Part shown: positions 10,972 through 22,800 of the stretch, in pieces
How the letters are laid out: each line of letters starts with the position of its first letter
How positions within the stretch are numbered: position 1 is the first letter of the stretch
Source: Porites lobata
Taxonomy: Eukaryota > Cnidaria > Anthozoa > Scleractinia > Poritidae
Assembly (NCBI GenBank): GCA_942486035.1
Contig: CALNXK010000039.1
Span: 244,001-308,000 of the forward strand
Direction of reading: 5' to 3'
Length of the DNA: 64,000 nt
Notes under the pieces: model-generated
What the model saw: the letters and a program-made list of their open reading frames with translations, nothing else
Database searches by the model: none
What the model was told of the DNA's origin: nothing
Translations under genes and position numbers: made by a program

Positions 10972-11760
10972 TCACACCAGCTTCTGAGAAAGAGATGCTA
11001 AGGCCGCAGACGGAGTTCTGATGTAAGACTGAAAGGCATTGCTTTTCCATCGCCCCAGCTCCTGAATTGAATGATCTGGAATACCATTGCGGCCAGCAAC
11101 AGTGGCTGCGCCTATTCGGAAGCTGTGGCTTGAAAAATTACTAGAAATTCCAGCAGAGGCCATGATTTGTCCAAGCCAGTTGGTGAGTAGAGTACGCGAG
11201 AGAGGTTGCCCGTTTTGACAAAGAAACAGAGGGCCAGGCCCATCACCCCGGATAGCCTAATAGGCCAGTAATGCGTGGACAGCGCTTAGGGGATACTTGC
11301 CGAGGCCAATATGAATGGAGCAGCCCTTGCGGAACGGATCTGTCTTGGACGCCTTGATAGTGACGCGGATGCACGAGGGAACTGTGCTGGAGTCTACTGC
11401 GATATCCTGCACGCCCAAATGAACCGAGGGGGAGAAAGTTGCCAAAGAAGGGACCGTAAATTCCGCGGACTGTAGAAACCCAAAATACCCCAGCGTGCAT
11501 GCCGCCCAAAACATACAATGATCAAGGAGCTGCAAATTTAAGGACTTCCGAATGACTAGCATGAGGTCATCTGTAATTGGCAAACGACTAGATGAGGGGG
11601 AGCCCTGAGTGCGTTTGATGCCACGAATGACACGCTGCAAGCGAAGACAGTTGTGAAGAGGGTCCGCAAAACCTTGTTCGATATGAAGGGCTCTCACCCC
11701 AGAGAGATACACTTTGATGGAAGAATGCTGAAGGGAACCGGCCAAAAACGTAGCAAACAA
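10972..11760 (-). pseudogene. Tyrosine recombinase of the DIRS-like element
   Basis: The frame runs 11760 to 10972 with one in-frame TAG at 11257-11259. An N-terminal SAM-like part (YLSGVRALHIEQGF) is followed by the core box FGFLQSAEFT, a KTD segment, and the C-terminal box HSFRIGAAT then LGRW and the SYIRTP motif with the Tyr nucleophile. His, Arg and Tyr of the catalytic set are visible; the first catalytic Arg of the FGFLRSGE-type box is Gln here. In this family the enzyme integrates a circular DNA intermediate without target duplication. The stop codon and the altered Arg suggest it is inactive. Confidence 0.85.
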
Positions 11761-13277
11761 TGAAAGCGAGAAAGGGCATCAGCTATCGAATTAGTGACTC
11801 CAGGAATATGTTGGGCAGAGAACGAGAAACTATGACAGGCAGCTGCCAGTAGCAAGGAACGTAGCAAATGCATAAGACATGGCACTTTAGATGTCCTCGC
11901 ATTCAGAATGTGCACCACACTGTCGTTGTCCGATCGAAATAGAACATGCCGCCTGCACCAAAGGTGGCCCCAAACATGAGCAGAGACGACCACTGGAAAG
12001 AGTTCCTTATAAGCAATGGACTGTTCTCGCTGTGAGGGCATCCAAGAACCAGTAAACCACATGCCCTCTAAATATGCACCAAAGCCCAGAGAACCAGCTG
12101 CATCAGAGGAAACTTCCACACGCGCAGTAGGCGTATTGCCTGGAAAAAGTCAGAAATTGACCCCATGCCAATCTACCAGGAACTGATGCCACCAATGCAA
12201 ATCACGATGGAACTCCTTATTAAGATGGATAGGGTGGTCCTTCTTGCGGAAGCAGCCGAGCAGGTCAATCATCCGACGTAAGAAGGTGCGACCAGGCCAT
12301 ACCACTTTCGCGGCATGATGGAGGTGACCAATTAGGGACTCTAGCTCCCGTCTGTTGCACCAAGACCGGGCTAACCATGATGCAATCAGCTCCCGCAGGG
12401 CGTGGAGTTTCTCTGCTGGAAGGCGGGCCACCTGATTGACAGAATCCAGTTCAATGCCCAGAACTGTAAGTACTGGGGCAGGGCCAACACATTTTCTAGG
12501 ATGAAGAGGTAACCCTAACTGGTCGCAAACAGCCAAAGCAGTACTGAGGTTCCTAGCACTGAGTCGAGGCTTGGGGGCCAGCTGTGATGAAATCATCGAG
12601 ATAATGGAGTAAATCGGAGACCTCATATGAATGCACCAGAATCCACTCAACCATATCTGCCACTGAGTTGAAAATGTAAGGGGCAGAGCGAAGGCCGAAT
12701 GGAAGGGTCAAGTCAACATAGTAGGACTCCCGCCACTTCATTCCTAAGAGAAACCGGTCAGATGGGTGTACTGGAATATTACGGTAAGCTGCCTCGACAT
12801 CAAACTTAGCCATAAGTGCCCCTCTGCCGAGTCGGGACACCATGCGGATGATTTGGTCAACTGTTATGTAATGAAAGGTAAACTCGTGGGCGTTGATCCC
12901 ATCATTGACGCTTGCACCACCGGGGGAAGAGAGGTCCACTATCAAACGCCACTGCCCAGGCTGACCCTTTTTGGGAATAACCCCAAAGCTACTTATATGA
13001 AGGTTGGGGAGGGAAGGAGATCTGAAAGGGCCCGCAACCCTACCCCGGGAAACCTCATGGGCCAAGTACTTATCAATGACCAAGGGCTGCTGGTAGGCTG
13101 GAGGTTTGTCTTTCTTAGCTGATTTTAGTGAAAGCGCAGGCTGAAAACCGAGCTTGAAACCGTTGCGCAGTCCGTCCAATACACAATTACAAAGCTACCG
13201 ATTCGGATGATGTCGCAATTCCCAGGCAAACTGGTCCACCTTGAGGGGAGTTATGTCCGATACCGGGGGAAGTGGCA
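11694..13277 (-). pseudogene. Reverse transcriptase-RNase H of the DIRS-like element
   Basis: Starting near 13277, a PLPPVSDITPLKVDQFAWEL segment is broken by a stop, then a frame from 13179 gives SSFGVIPKKGQPGQWRLIVD, AKFDVEAAYRNIPVHPSDR and the catalytic box YLDDF. A frameshift near 12600 continues the thumb and connection (LHPRKC, VLGIELDS). RNase H follows at 12119-11694 with acidic residues in SSDAAG, AYKELFP, RSDNDSV and NSIADALSRF. Domain order and motifs match DIRS-type pol. One stop and at least two frameshifts break it. Confidence 0.88.
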
Positions 13278-13403
13278 CTATGAAAAGGAAACAAACAATA
13301 TCATACAATAGCATATCATAAAAGAACTGTTTATTCTTGCTATGTTAATAAAGATAGAAAGTACCAAGTAGCAACAGACAGCAAACTTTAAGCTTAAAAA
13401 GGT

Positions 13404-14650
13404 GAGTTCACGTTCGCCGAGACTTGCTGGAGGAACGGGACGGGGATCGCGAGCGGCGGCTGGACTTGACTGGGGGCTGGGCTGGCTCTGACCCTGGGCA
13501 GTTGACAGCACGATGTGCACCAGAGCAGCTGGAACAGCGGTGGGCATAACGACAGGAGGCATATGGGGCCACACAACGACCTTTGTTCCATGACTTGCAC
13601 AGAATCTGATGAGAGGCACTTGCTCCAGCTGGTTCTGATGAGTCAGTCGAAGAGACATTGGGTCCACGAGCCGAGGCTCCCGCAGCATGGAAGTTAAACA
13701 GCTGGACGTTTATGGACTACCAGTCAACGACATTTGCAGCTGCAGCATGCTCCTGGAACGCTCTGTCATAGGCCAGCCAAACCTTCCCGCTTAACTGACG
13801 GTATGTCCTCAAGATGAGTAGTTTATACTGCAATAGGTCTCGAGAGCGGTGCGGGAAGAAGGAGATCATAATAAGGCAATAGACAGAGAAAGCCTCCATC
13901 CAAGTGGCGATGTCTTCAACGCAGCGTTTAGGCTTCTTCGGAGTAGAGGTCAGCACAAGACGACCGTCAAACAGTAGCTGAGGCTCGAGTTCGGCAGACG
14001 CAACAGTCGACGGGAGCAGATCGCCGAGGTCAATGAACTTTCCCGCCACCACTTGGCCGACTACTTTCGCAGGAACGGGGGCAGAAGCCAGGACCGACAA
14101 TGAAGGGCTGGTTCAGCACGGGGAACGAAGTCCCGGACGAAATGTTGGCCTGGGGCAACGTGGGAGCAGATGAAACGCTTCCCCGGGACGACGTGGTCGC
14201 CATGTTGACAACGGACAGTGAATGCGAGGGGTTTGGGGGCAAAAAGGTCGACACAAAAGTAGGAACAACCAAAGCTGGCCTACGTTGAGCAGCAGAACCT
14301 CCTGCGGAGGTGGAATGTGCAGCAAAGCCCGCTCCAGAAGCTGCAAAAGCGGAGGCTTGCGAAGATAGCAGCGAGGGAACGCCCCCAAAGGCCAACGCAC
14401 TGGACAGGCTAGCGGTCTACGAAGATTAGCTTTGGTTTGGCAGGGCCGTAGAAGCTGGGCAAGGTACTGAAGCCTGTTCCGCTGCCAGAGCAGCCTTTAC
14501 AGCTTGCACAACCGTAGCCAGAAACTCCGGGGACGGTTGAGATGGTGTATTCGTTGCAGCAGAAGCATTGGCATCCCCAGGAGGCGAAGCATTGCTTGCA
14601 GACGCACCGGTAACATCACAGGAAGACGGACGATTCGTTGGTACATGTTG
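13404..14650 (-). pseudogene. Gag of the DIRS-like element
   Basis: A low-complexity Ser/Ala/Pro N-terminus (SPEFLATVVQAVKAALAAEQ near 14510) leads, after frame breaks near 14430 and 14070, into a conserved Gag core (DIATWMEAFSVYC, then WLAYDRAFQEHAA at about 13940-13720). The tail holds a CCCH-like finger (CKSWNKGRC...C...H) and a Cys/His knuckle (CSSCSGAHRAVNC) at about 13610-13500, then an RS-rich basic end stopping near 13404. This arrangement is what Gag of cnidarian DIRS elements looks like. Presumed role: binding element RNA. Confidence 0.75.
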
Positions 14651-14655
14651 GTAAT

Positions 14656-15350
14656 ACGTAGTACGTAATACGTAGTTTGTCTAACAAAAGCAGTAAGTCA
14701 TATGAGTTGTAAATCAAAGGGTATGGTATGTTTCGTTCTTCAAAAAGGTTTTTCAGTTGTAAAATAATACTGTCTAGTTCAGTTCCCAGGGACTTACACG
14801 TGAGGGGTTGGATGTTATCCAGCTGTGCGCAGTGATAATAGGTCTTCCAGTTAGTTTGTTCAGGTTGTTGTATGATGCAGGTTTGTCGAGTTTATGTACT
14901 TTAGGTAGTAGCTTCATGTAGGGTAGTTGTAGTTTGTCTTGTGGGGTGGGGTCCAACAGTCGCGAGTTGTCATAGTTTGTGATAACAGTTGAGAATCTTT
15001 TTTTGAGTTGGCCAAGTAGTGTGTGGGAGTTAGTGATGGTTTGTTTACAGTTAAAGTTGTCGATACGTCTGTAGGTGGAAAGGTCGGAGAGATGTCGTTT
15101 GTACTCGGTGGAGAACCATGAGATAGGCACAAGAGCCCAACCCATGTTTTTGTCAGAAACTGTAAGTATTACGTCATTGTCGTTCTGTACGTTTGTAATG
15201 TAAGATGTGGTGTGTGGGAGGGTGTTACATAATTTAGGATAAATAATAGAACGCAATTTAGCAGGTTGCAAAAATTCTTTAGTGAAAGAAACAGTATTGT
15301 GAACATAGTCGATGAGGTGAAGGTTGAAGTGCTGTTCTCAGACTTCTTGT
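14656..15350 (-). pseudogene. Penelope-like reverse transcriptase, N-terminal half
   Basis: The minus frame from about 15350 reads FNLHLIDYVHNTVSFTKEFL, a VSDKNMGWALVPISWF box, and the RT segment LPKVHKLDKPASYNN then GRPIITAHSW. After a frameshift near 14795 it continues LGTELDSIILQLKNLFEERN to about 14660. The protein then stops where the DIRS-like element begins. The next expected RT motif (the first catalytic Asp box) is missing; the C-terminal half resumes at 10184. Same orientation and matching gap argue for one interrupted element. Confidence 0.72.
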
Positions 15351-15444
15351 GATGTTTTTTACTTGTTTTTCTTTTTTCATCTGATCGACCGACCCAAAAT
15401 TCAGTGCTAAACGAAAAAGAAAAAAGAAGAAGATGGCCTTAACC

Positions 15445-15665
15445 CTTTTACTCCCAGCTAGACCAGTTTATGATGAGATAACATGTCTTTCTAACGTCTG
15501 GATCTCTGGTTAAAATCCTACAGTGTTACCATTCAAAAAACACCTCTTAGCTAAAGGCAGAGGTTTTACATGGTACTGTTTATTTCTTAGGATTTTACAA
15601 AAAAGTAAATTTGGAATGTCTTGTAAATTTTCACTCTGGTTGCTGTTAGGAGTGAAAGACTTTAA
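15445..15665. repeat. Probable MITE remnant
   Basis: The start AACCCTTTTACTCCCAGCTA and the end GTTAGGAGTGAAAGACTTTA are imperfect inverted partners. AT-rich interior without an ORF. Confidence 0.4.
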
Positions 15666-15680
15666 AAATTATAGGGGATA

Positions 15681-15822
15681 GTGTAAATGTTACAGGTCAA
15701 AATTTAATTTCGGTTAAAAATTGTTAAATCTAATAATTAAGACTAGAAGACAAAGGAAATAGAGAATCAAACTAGGTTAAAAACTTTTAACCTGAATTTA
15801 ATTTTGACCGGTAACATAAACA
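15681..15822. mobile_element. MITE family B, copy 1
   Basis: Inverted ends: ACAGGTCAAAATTTAATT on the left and AATTTAATTTTGACCGGT on the right. The middle carries ctagaagacaaagga. Related sequences at 20095-20245 and 49407-49605 share that middle block and the tttaattttaacc end. Confidence 0.65.
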
Positions 15823-15856
15823 CTAGTAATTCTCACCTGTAAAATTAATAACATCA

Positions 15857-16096
15857 GGGCCCAGTTGTTCGAAAGCCGATTAGCGTTAAACCTGGGGTTA
15901 AATTTAACACGGGTTTCTTCTTCTTGTGTTCAAAAGCATTTTCTTGGATAATTTTCTCTGCTAGTTTTATAGCTTCCAATCATCAACTTGTAGACAAAAA
16001 GAATTAAAACTGAAATGCTTTTTAAGCTTTCAAATCTGAATTCAAATCTCGCACTAACCCTGGGTTATCTTAACCCAGCTTCGAACAACTCGGCCC
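15857..16096. mobile_element. MITE with GGGCC(C/G)AGTTGTTCGAA ends
   Basis: The left end GGGCCCAGTTGTTCGAAAGC and right end CTTCGAACAACTCGGCCCT are inverted, about 22 bp. The interior also folds (cctggggttaaatttaacac against a gggttatcttaaccc region). No ORF. It abuts and truncates the PRR5-like coding stretch, whose last ~14 codons lie inside it. Confidence 0.8.
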
Positions 16097-16639
16097 TGGG
16101 CCAGTTTAGGGGGGACTGTCAAGTCCATAACAAACACTTCTTTCAGCTTGGTTTTCAAAACAACCACGTCTCGAAAACTTAACAAAGCAATAGCCCTTGT
16201 AGACTGAGCTTCCCGTGACTGAATATTTAAAAAAATGGCCTGAAGGAGAGGCAATATAGTGCAGAAAAGATAAGACCAACTATCTGCCAGTTTGTCCAAA
16301 AGAACTTCGCCATTCTTGGCTTTCACGTCCTCTCGCAGTATAATCATCCCCTTTACTAAAGATTCTTTAAAACGCTCACATATGGCAGGGCCGTTGATTT
16401 CTTGTTTCACTGTTTTCACTTTCTCCATGAGACTGCTCAATTCGAATTTCGTTAACTTCTTTCGTTGAAACAACGCAGTAACCGCGTTGGAGACGGTATT
16501 CCAATCTTCGTTTTTTTCAAGCCGCGTAATTAAACTTTTTATCTGTCTGTTTCGGGCTTCTTGGTCGCGGTGCTCCAACCATAGTAGAGGAAGGGTCTTT
16601 TCTTAAAAAGTCCCCCAAAGTTACTGGCGATCGAGCCAT
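16054..16639 (-). pseudogene. PRR5-like / HbrB-domain coding exon (TORC2 subunit family), truncated
   Basis: The minus frame 16578-16054 encodes an HbrB domain, the core of PRR5/PRR5L (Protor) proteins that bind mTOR complex 2. Recognisable parts are NEDWNTVSNAVTALF, LVKGMIILREDV, LADSWSYLFCTILPLLQAIF and LLSFRDVVVLKTKL, matching the order in vertebrate PRR5L. The first plausible ATG (16639-16637, MARSPVTLGDFLRK) is in another frame, so an extra base, probably between 16580 and 16620, must be bypassed to reach the domain. Downstream the frame runs into the MITE at 16096 after VPPKLAQ, and no continuation is visible below 15857. Either a real 5' exon with a sequence error, or a decaying pseudogene. 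The family assignment is firm; functional status is not. Confidence 0.65.
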
Positions 16640-16883
16640 TGCAGACAGAGAAAAAAAACCGTTCAACGCTTGGAAAAAAAAATGGCTGTTTAGTTTTGGG
16701 CCGAGATAGAAAACAGCTATTCGTGACGTTTATATGGCGTACAGGATGTAGCCAACGCAGGCCACAAAGACTGCAGTCGACAAGCTATAGAGTCACGCGA
16801 GTCACACGACACTCATCCACTCAGGGCGGCATCACACTTCGATAGGACGGTGTCTTCATCTTTCTGGGTTTTTGCCTTAACAA
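16640..16883. promoter_or_regulatory. Putative bidirectional promoter
   Basis: About 245 bp separate the PRR5-like ATG (minus) from the aminopeptidase ATG (plus). The interval holds no repeat I recognise and no clear TATA box. A shared divergent promoter is inference from the spacing alone. Confidence 0.4.
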
Positions 16884-19800
16884 ATGTCGGAGGGAGAAGA
16901 TTTGAGGTACAGTAAAAGTTTTCTGTTAACTTGATTACCGTTTTCCTTTCTCTTTCTCATATTTGGATCCAGGCTAATGCCCAAGGCATAGCGCGCGAGT
17001 TGCACGCGCTCTTTTGCTTAAAGCCTTATCTTCTCAGGGTGATAAAATAATTTAAGGTCTATTTCAATCAATTTTTTATAAATCATATTGAGCAAAGAGT
17101 GCATTTTAGGTAAACAACAGCTGTTTTAGTCAAGTCCCCGATATTTTTCTCCCTTTAAGAGAGCTTTATGGCTAATAATGGGTGTAGCCATAAATACAAG
17201 TTTTACTGGTGTGAAAAAAAAAAAAATCTAGGGTGGAGCTAAAGAGAAGCTTACGTGATGTATCATGTTTTTCCTCTCTGGGATTTCACTTTCAGTTTTT
17301 TTGTTTTTAGATAGCATTACAGAAATAACGTAACATTGTTTTGGAAATAATTTTCTCATCTTGGAGAACAAAATTATGTTGGAAATATTTTAGATACTAA
17401 TTTACAAGAAATTGTTATTTTTTCAAGTTTTCTGGGAATGTATTATCCACTATGTGTTGTACGTGATATGCATCTTATTAGGATGTTGTCTTTCTGGCCC
17501 ACCTTTGGTTGTAGATTATTTTCATGTCCAAAATTTGACAGCCCACAGCATTATTAAACAAGGACAGAAGATTGTCATGTCTTTTAACCCTTGAACCTCC
17601 TTCTCTCTCAAGAGTTAAAAGGGTAATGCTTACTGTACGTAAATGACACTACATATTTCTTGAAATAAGATAAGGTTGACCTGTTTGCTGCAAATGGTTT
17701 TGTTATCCTTCTGGTCTGTCTGATTTGTTACCAACTAAGAACATCACTTGCTTGTTCTATCCCTCTGCGTTCCCAGTGGAGCGCTTGCTGCCAGATGTGT
17801 ACGTGTAGGGCTTGAGGAATGTCTGGGCCAGTAGTCTGGGACAAGTAGATGGGTTTGCTGGGCAAGTAACTGTAACTTTTAAAAGCTCTCCTGCCGAATG
17901 GGCATTAGGGTCCAGGGACGTCATATTCTAACAAAATCAGTAACCAAGATGAGCAAGAAATGGTCCCTGGCTAGAAAAATTGAATTTGAGAGATGCTTGC
18001 CCAAAGGACAAGCTGGAACCTGAGAAGCTCAATCTCAACTTATCCCTACCTCATAAGAACGTCCCATAAAGAGATTTGTAACCAAAACCTTGTAGTGGAG
18101 ACAAGTGGCTGTTGAACCGGTTTATGATATTTTTTCTCTGAAGCAGTTTGATTTTTTCTCTAACTGGTTTGACAAACAAGTTTTATTTTTTGAAACTGGT
18201 GTGTCTTGTATCAAAGAGTCTAAATGACCATCAGGTGGCATGCATATCCTTGGGATCATGGGAAGAGAGAGCTGTGCCTTAGAATGTAACTCCTTACACC
18301 AAAATAACACTCACATCCAAATTCTCCAGACTGTTCTCCATACATTTTTTTTTAAAGAATTAGTCGAGAGAGTTTTATAAAAGATCTACCGGTAACCAAT
18401 ATTTTCCTTTGGTAATCATATAATGAATTCTCATAACCTTCTCTGTTGATAATGTATTGATGTTGTTGGGAGAAAACTGATGTTGGTCATTCAGTTAGTA
18501 CTTTAAAGGTTAATGGTATTCCTCCTTGACGGAAAGCTTAAGGCGCAGCTTTGACCCTCTCACCAATCTACAGAAAGAAAGATTTAAACTGATTGTACAG
18601 TTACTCTGTACCTGTAATGTTTTGGGGTGCTTTTGACAGCTGTCCTGCATAACTAGTTTCTAAAGTTTATCTCTCTGTTGTTTGTTTATTTGAATTATGA
18701 TGCTCAGGAGATACAGTAAATTTTTTCTTATGAAGAAGTTATTTCTTCACTAACAATACAATTTATACATGTGTATTATACATGTCGTCAGCAATATGGT
18801 GAATAATAATAAAAAATTGTCACTGTAACAGAGTGAGAGTATCATTCATTCAACATTTTTTTTGTCATAAGTAATCTGTTATTTATATTTTCTGCCTTCC
18901 ACCAGTTCTACCCTTTTATATCAGTGTTCCCTTCTCTGTTCTAAACAGTTTGAAAAAATTTTTTTTATGTTATCTTAGTTTCCTTCTGTAGGACGTACCC
19001 TGTAAATAATAGACCATTTTCGACATATCAAACTTCATACTTGGCTCCAAGGCTTGGGGGAATAAAACAAAAGAAATGTATTATTCATTACGGAGCCTCA
19101 AGATGATTTCTTTTATTTCCCCAAGCCTCACAGCCAAGTGTGAATTTTAATATTATATCGGAATTGGTCTGTAACAGAGCACAGTAACATACAGTGTATA
19201 TCTACCATATGTACAGTCACCCATCTCTCCCCAATGGCCACTTTGATTTGTTTGTCCCATTAGCCAGTGGACACCACTTTCTTCTGTACTTAATCAGGCA
19301 TCATGGAGAGGCTGAGCTGTACAATGTTGTTGTTGTTGTTATTTTTTTTTCGGGGGGGGGGGGCGGAACTGGTCTTTTTTCACATGTACTATAATTATTT
19401 TTATTCCTTTAGGCTCCCTTGTCCTGTGGTTCCAGTATCTGATCCAGAGGAAGAAGGATTTGATTGCTACATTCTTGTGTGTGAAAATCTGGAATGGGAC
19501 AATTCCACATGGAATTTTCTGAAGAAGAAGTTACGGAAAACTGCTGAGGTATATATTGCGGTTAAAAACTACAAATTTTTAAAATTAAACCTGGTTGCTG
19601 CAGTGTGATAGTAGTAGCTTTCCCTATCCGAGTATAAGTTCTTTATGAATAAAAGTGTAGGGACTTAATAAGAGGAAGGTGTCAGGTTTACAATGTACAC
19701 TGTGAGTGATAGAGCTTTGCAGAAAGTTTTGTTATTTTTATCGTGTTTTATTGGGGTTTCTGCAAGACTAAGATTAGTAGTTTGCAGTTTTCTTAAACAA

Positions 19801-22800
19801 AAAGCCCCACTACTTCATCAAAACTTACTGGAAGTGTGTGCATTTTTTAGTACTTTTCTAAATCCAGTGCTGTAAGCTATAATTATGTACATGTATATAC
19901 ATTGCAGTGCTGGTAGCCTTTTCACCTGCTTACAACTTGGTACCACTTATGTCTTTGCAGGTTGACAAAGCTGTTTATAATGAAACTTTGCTGTTTCCAC
20001 TCCGCAAGAAGAATAAAAGCTTGGTGAGTATAGTTACTTTGTATTACACTATACTCAGAATAGACCTTTGAAGGATTATTGTTTTTATTAAGATAAAAGT
20101 TTTAAAAACAAAATCAATGAAAATGAATACAGACATTTAAACTAGGTTGATTCTCAATGTCCTTTGTCTCCTAGGCCTAATTATTCATGATTTATTGCTC
20201 AGGGACAAAAGAAAATGTAGAATCAACCTTGGTTAACAAGGTTCTAGCAAGCCTTTACAAACTAGGGGTACACAAAGAGTTTGGGTAGCTCATTCTGTTT
20301 GAAAAGCAGATGGTTTTGTTTTGGGTCCAGGGGACCCATTGGACTGGTCTCTGTATCTAAAAACCAGTTAAACTCATCACCAATAGATGAGCTTGGGTGC
20401 TGGTGCCTACAAAGTTGGTGGAGCCGGGCAATACTCTAGCATGAGGAGGAGGTATCCATTGCAACCCTGCTAGCGTCCCCCACCAGGCACCATCAAACTG
20501 AACAATTCAGTGCAATACTTACCAACCAATACTTACCTGGCCCTTACCTCAAGTCAAGAGGGAGAGAGGGAGGGATGGGAAAAACCAAAGCACAAAATGG
20601 CACGCAAACAGCAAGCTATTACAACAACACTTTATGAAGAACTGCAAGCAAGCAACTGCATATATAAGTCATGAGGTGCCCCCGCTAAAGGCATTGGGCC
20701 ACATCCAGTATACCTGGAAAAACTGGAGGTCTACCAGCATTGCTTCAAGGTTTAATAACTAAAGTTTGCCTAAATTACATTTAGCCACATAAAATGTCTT
20801 ACCCAGCTACAGAGACATCATATTTTTCAATGCTCTGGGAGGTGAACTTTTATGTTAAACTTTTATGCGTGCATGTTTCGACTTTTTGGGGCAAAAAACT
20901 TGGCGGGGGGGCGGGGGGAGGGCACCTGGCCCCTCCCCATGCTACGGCCCTGGTTAAAATATTTCATCCTGAATTTTATTTTGACCTGTAACACATATAG
21001 TCATGTTTATACTGGTAATAGACCCCTTTGGGTTGTGTTTTCTTTTGTTTTTCTGATCTTGAATATCTGCCCTTTTTTTTATAAAATTTGTGATATTTTT
21101 ACATACATACACATGCATTTGTATGTGTAAGTAAAAATTTGAAAGAATCAGTAATTATTACGGTATGCTCCACCTTAGGTCCATGCACCTACAGGACCTG
21201 TGAACAGAGATTATGATGATGTTAGACGTTACTACGACGCAGCTGTGAATGGAATCAAACGGTGAGTATTTTTTTAAAAATTTTTCCTCCAGTGTGTTAT
21301 CTCTAAATGATTGCATTGCCAACTGTAAAGTTTTAATGTGCCTTTCTCTACTAAGTTTCAAAAATTTTGTGAGAAATATACAAATGGATCAGAGAAAAAT
21401 TGATTCACTTGGACTATAACTTGGTTCATCATGCAATAATTAAGTTACAGGGACCAGCAGGTGAGTCAAAGAGCATATTTATAGCCCTGATAGTAAAAGC
21501 CACCTTTTTCATTCAAGTGTCATGGGAGTGTGATATTATTTAGTGCTAGAGACGATGTCAGTGAAATTTAAGATATTTTTTGTTGTTGTTGGTGTTCAAT
21601 AAATATGTCTCAATAATTATCTCAGCCTGGAATTTTTTCAGACAACTTTGTTTTCAGTGTGTGAAGTAAGACATACGGTTTACATTTGTATAGAGTAAAT
21701 TTAAATGTTTTCCACCATATTACTTTAAAATATATAAGTAATTTTTTATGATCAAAGCCTCATATCTTTCAGGTTTCTCTTTTAACTGTTGACTTTATCA
21801 TCCAGCAAAATGCTTATGAAGCCTCCTAAGTTTTCTTTTTGTAAAATAAATTAATGATTGGAGCATTACTTACAGGGCTTTGAAGGCTGGTAGTGAGTCT
21901 CCCATTCTGGTGACTATACCTGGTGAAACATTCAGCAATGCATGGTCTGTGTCATTGCTTGGAGCTCTTCATCAACTCTATGTGGTGAGTTTACAAGGTG
22001 CATTCATTCCACAAGGATATTCTCCTTATTGCCACATCTAACTGCCGCCTTGTCAGCTGTCGGTTCTTAGCCATATTCTGCCAAGCAGAGGTTCACGGAT
22101 TCAGCCTCCGCTGAAGCACTGCGACCTTGTCCTGTTTAGCCCTCTTAAGAAAAGAATTGTTTGAAGGGAGGGCTGTGCTCTAACAAAGCCTGGTTGCCCC
22201 TGGTGCCTTACTTTTGCTCTTGGGCAACTTTTTGGTAGAAATCCCATGCTGGTTACCCTGAATTTCACAGGTTCAGACCTCCGGTCTCTCTTCAATTTTT
22301 TCCAAGAGCACAGCCTTGTAGCTGTTTGAATAGAGCAGTGGAACCAGGGTGTGGTTTATCTTCTATCTGTACTAGGGTGTTCAGTGTAGGCAACACTTAC
22401 ATTATAATCGAGCCTGGCAGCTTTGTTGTGTCGGCATTACTTTCTATTGAATTTAAAGGAACAGTATCCCGTTACTGCGCATGCACCAAACTATGATTTT
22501 TGGACAGGATGTCCCGAAATCAAAAGATGTGTGGAGAGTAAGAGAACCTTGAAAAATCCGTTTGCATCGCGCTTGGTCAAGTTCAATACTACACTAAAAC
22601 TTCTCAGGATTACAGATCAATGATATATTGTTCCTGTTAAATTTCGATTTGGGCCAAATCTGGATTTTTTGGCGTTACTTTTATTGCCGTTGGCCGGAGG
22701 ACCAAAAGATGAGAAGCGCTTTAATGCCGATTGAAGGCTTATTTCTTCTGCTAGCTTCCATGCAAGCTCAGATAATTGTGAAAGGAATACGCAGAAATGA

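Larger units (their letters stand above)
10185..14655 (-). mobile_element. DIRS/Ngaro-type tyrosine-recombinase retrotransposon (decayed)
   Basis: About 4.5 kb inserted in the Penelope-like element. On the minus strand the order is Gag, reverse transcriptase, RNase H, tyrosine recombinase, then terminal repeats: 123-bp direct repeats at 10615-10737 and 10185-10307 that bracket a 307-bp segment. This is the split direct repeat layout (B1-A2-B2) of DIRS-like elements. The matching A1 copy expected at the 5' (right) end was not found, and the right boundary near 14655 is estimated. Several frameshifts and stops make it non-autonomous. GC content is clearly higher than in the flanks. Confidence 0.85.

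Noticed and set aside
12766..13122. 118-codon plus-strand ORF
   Set aside because: Antisense to the DIRS reverse transcriptase.
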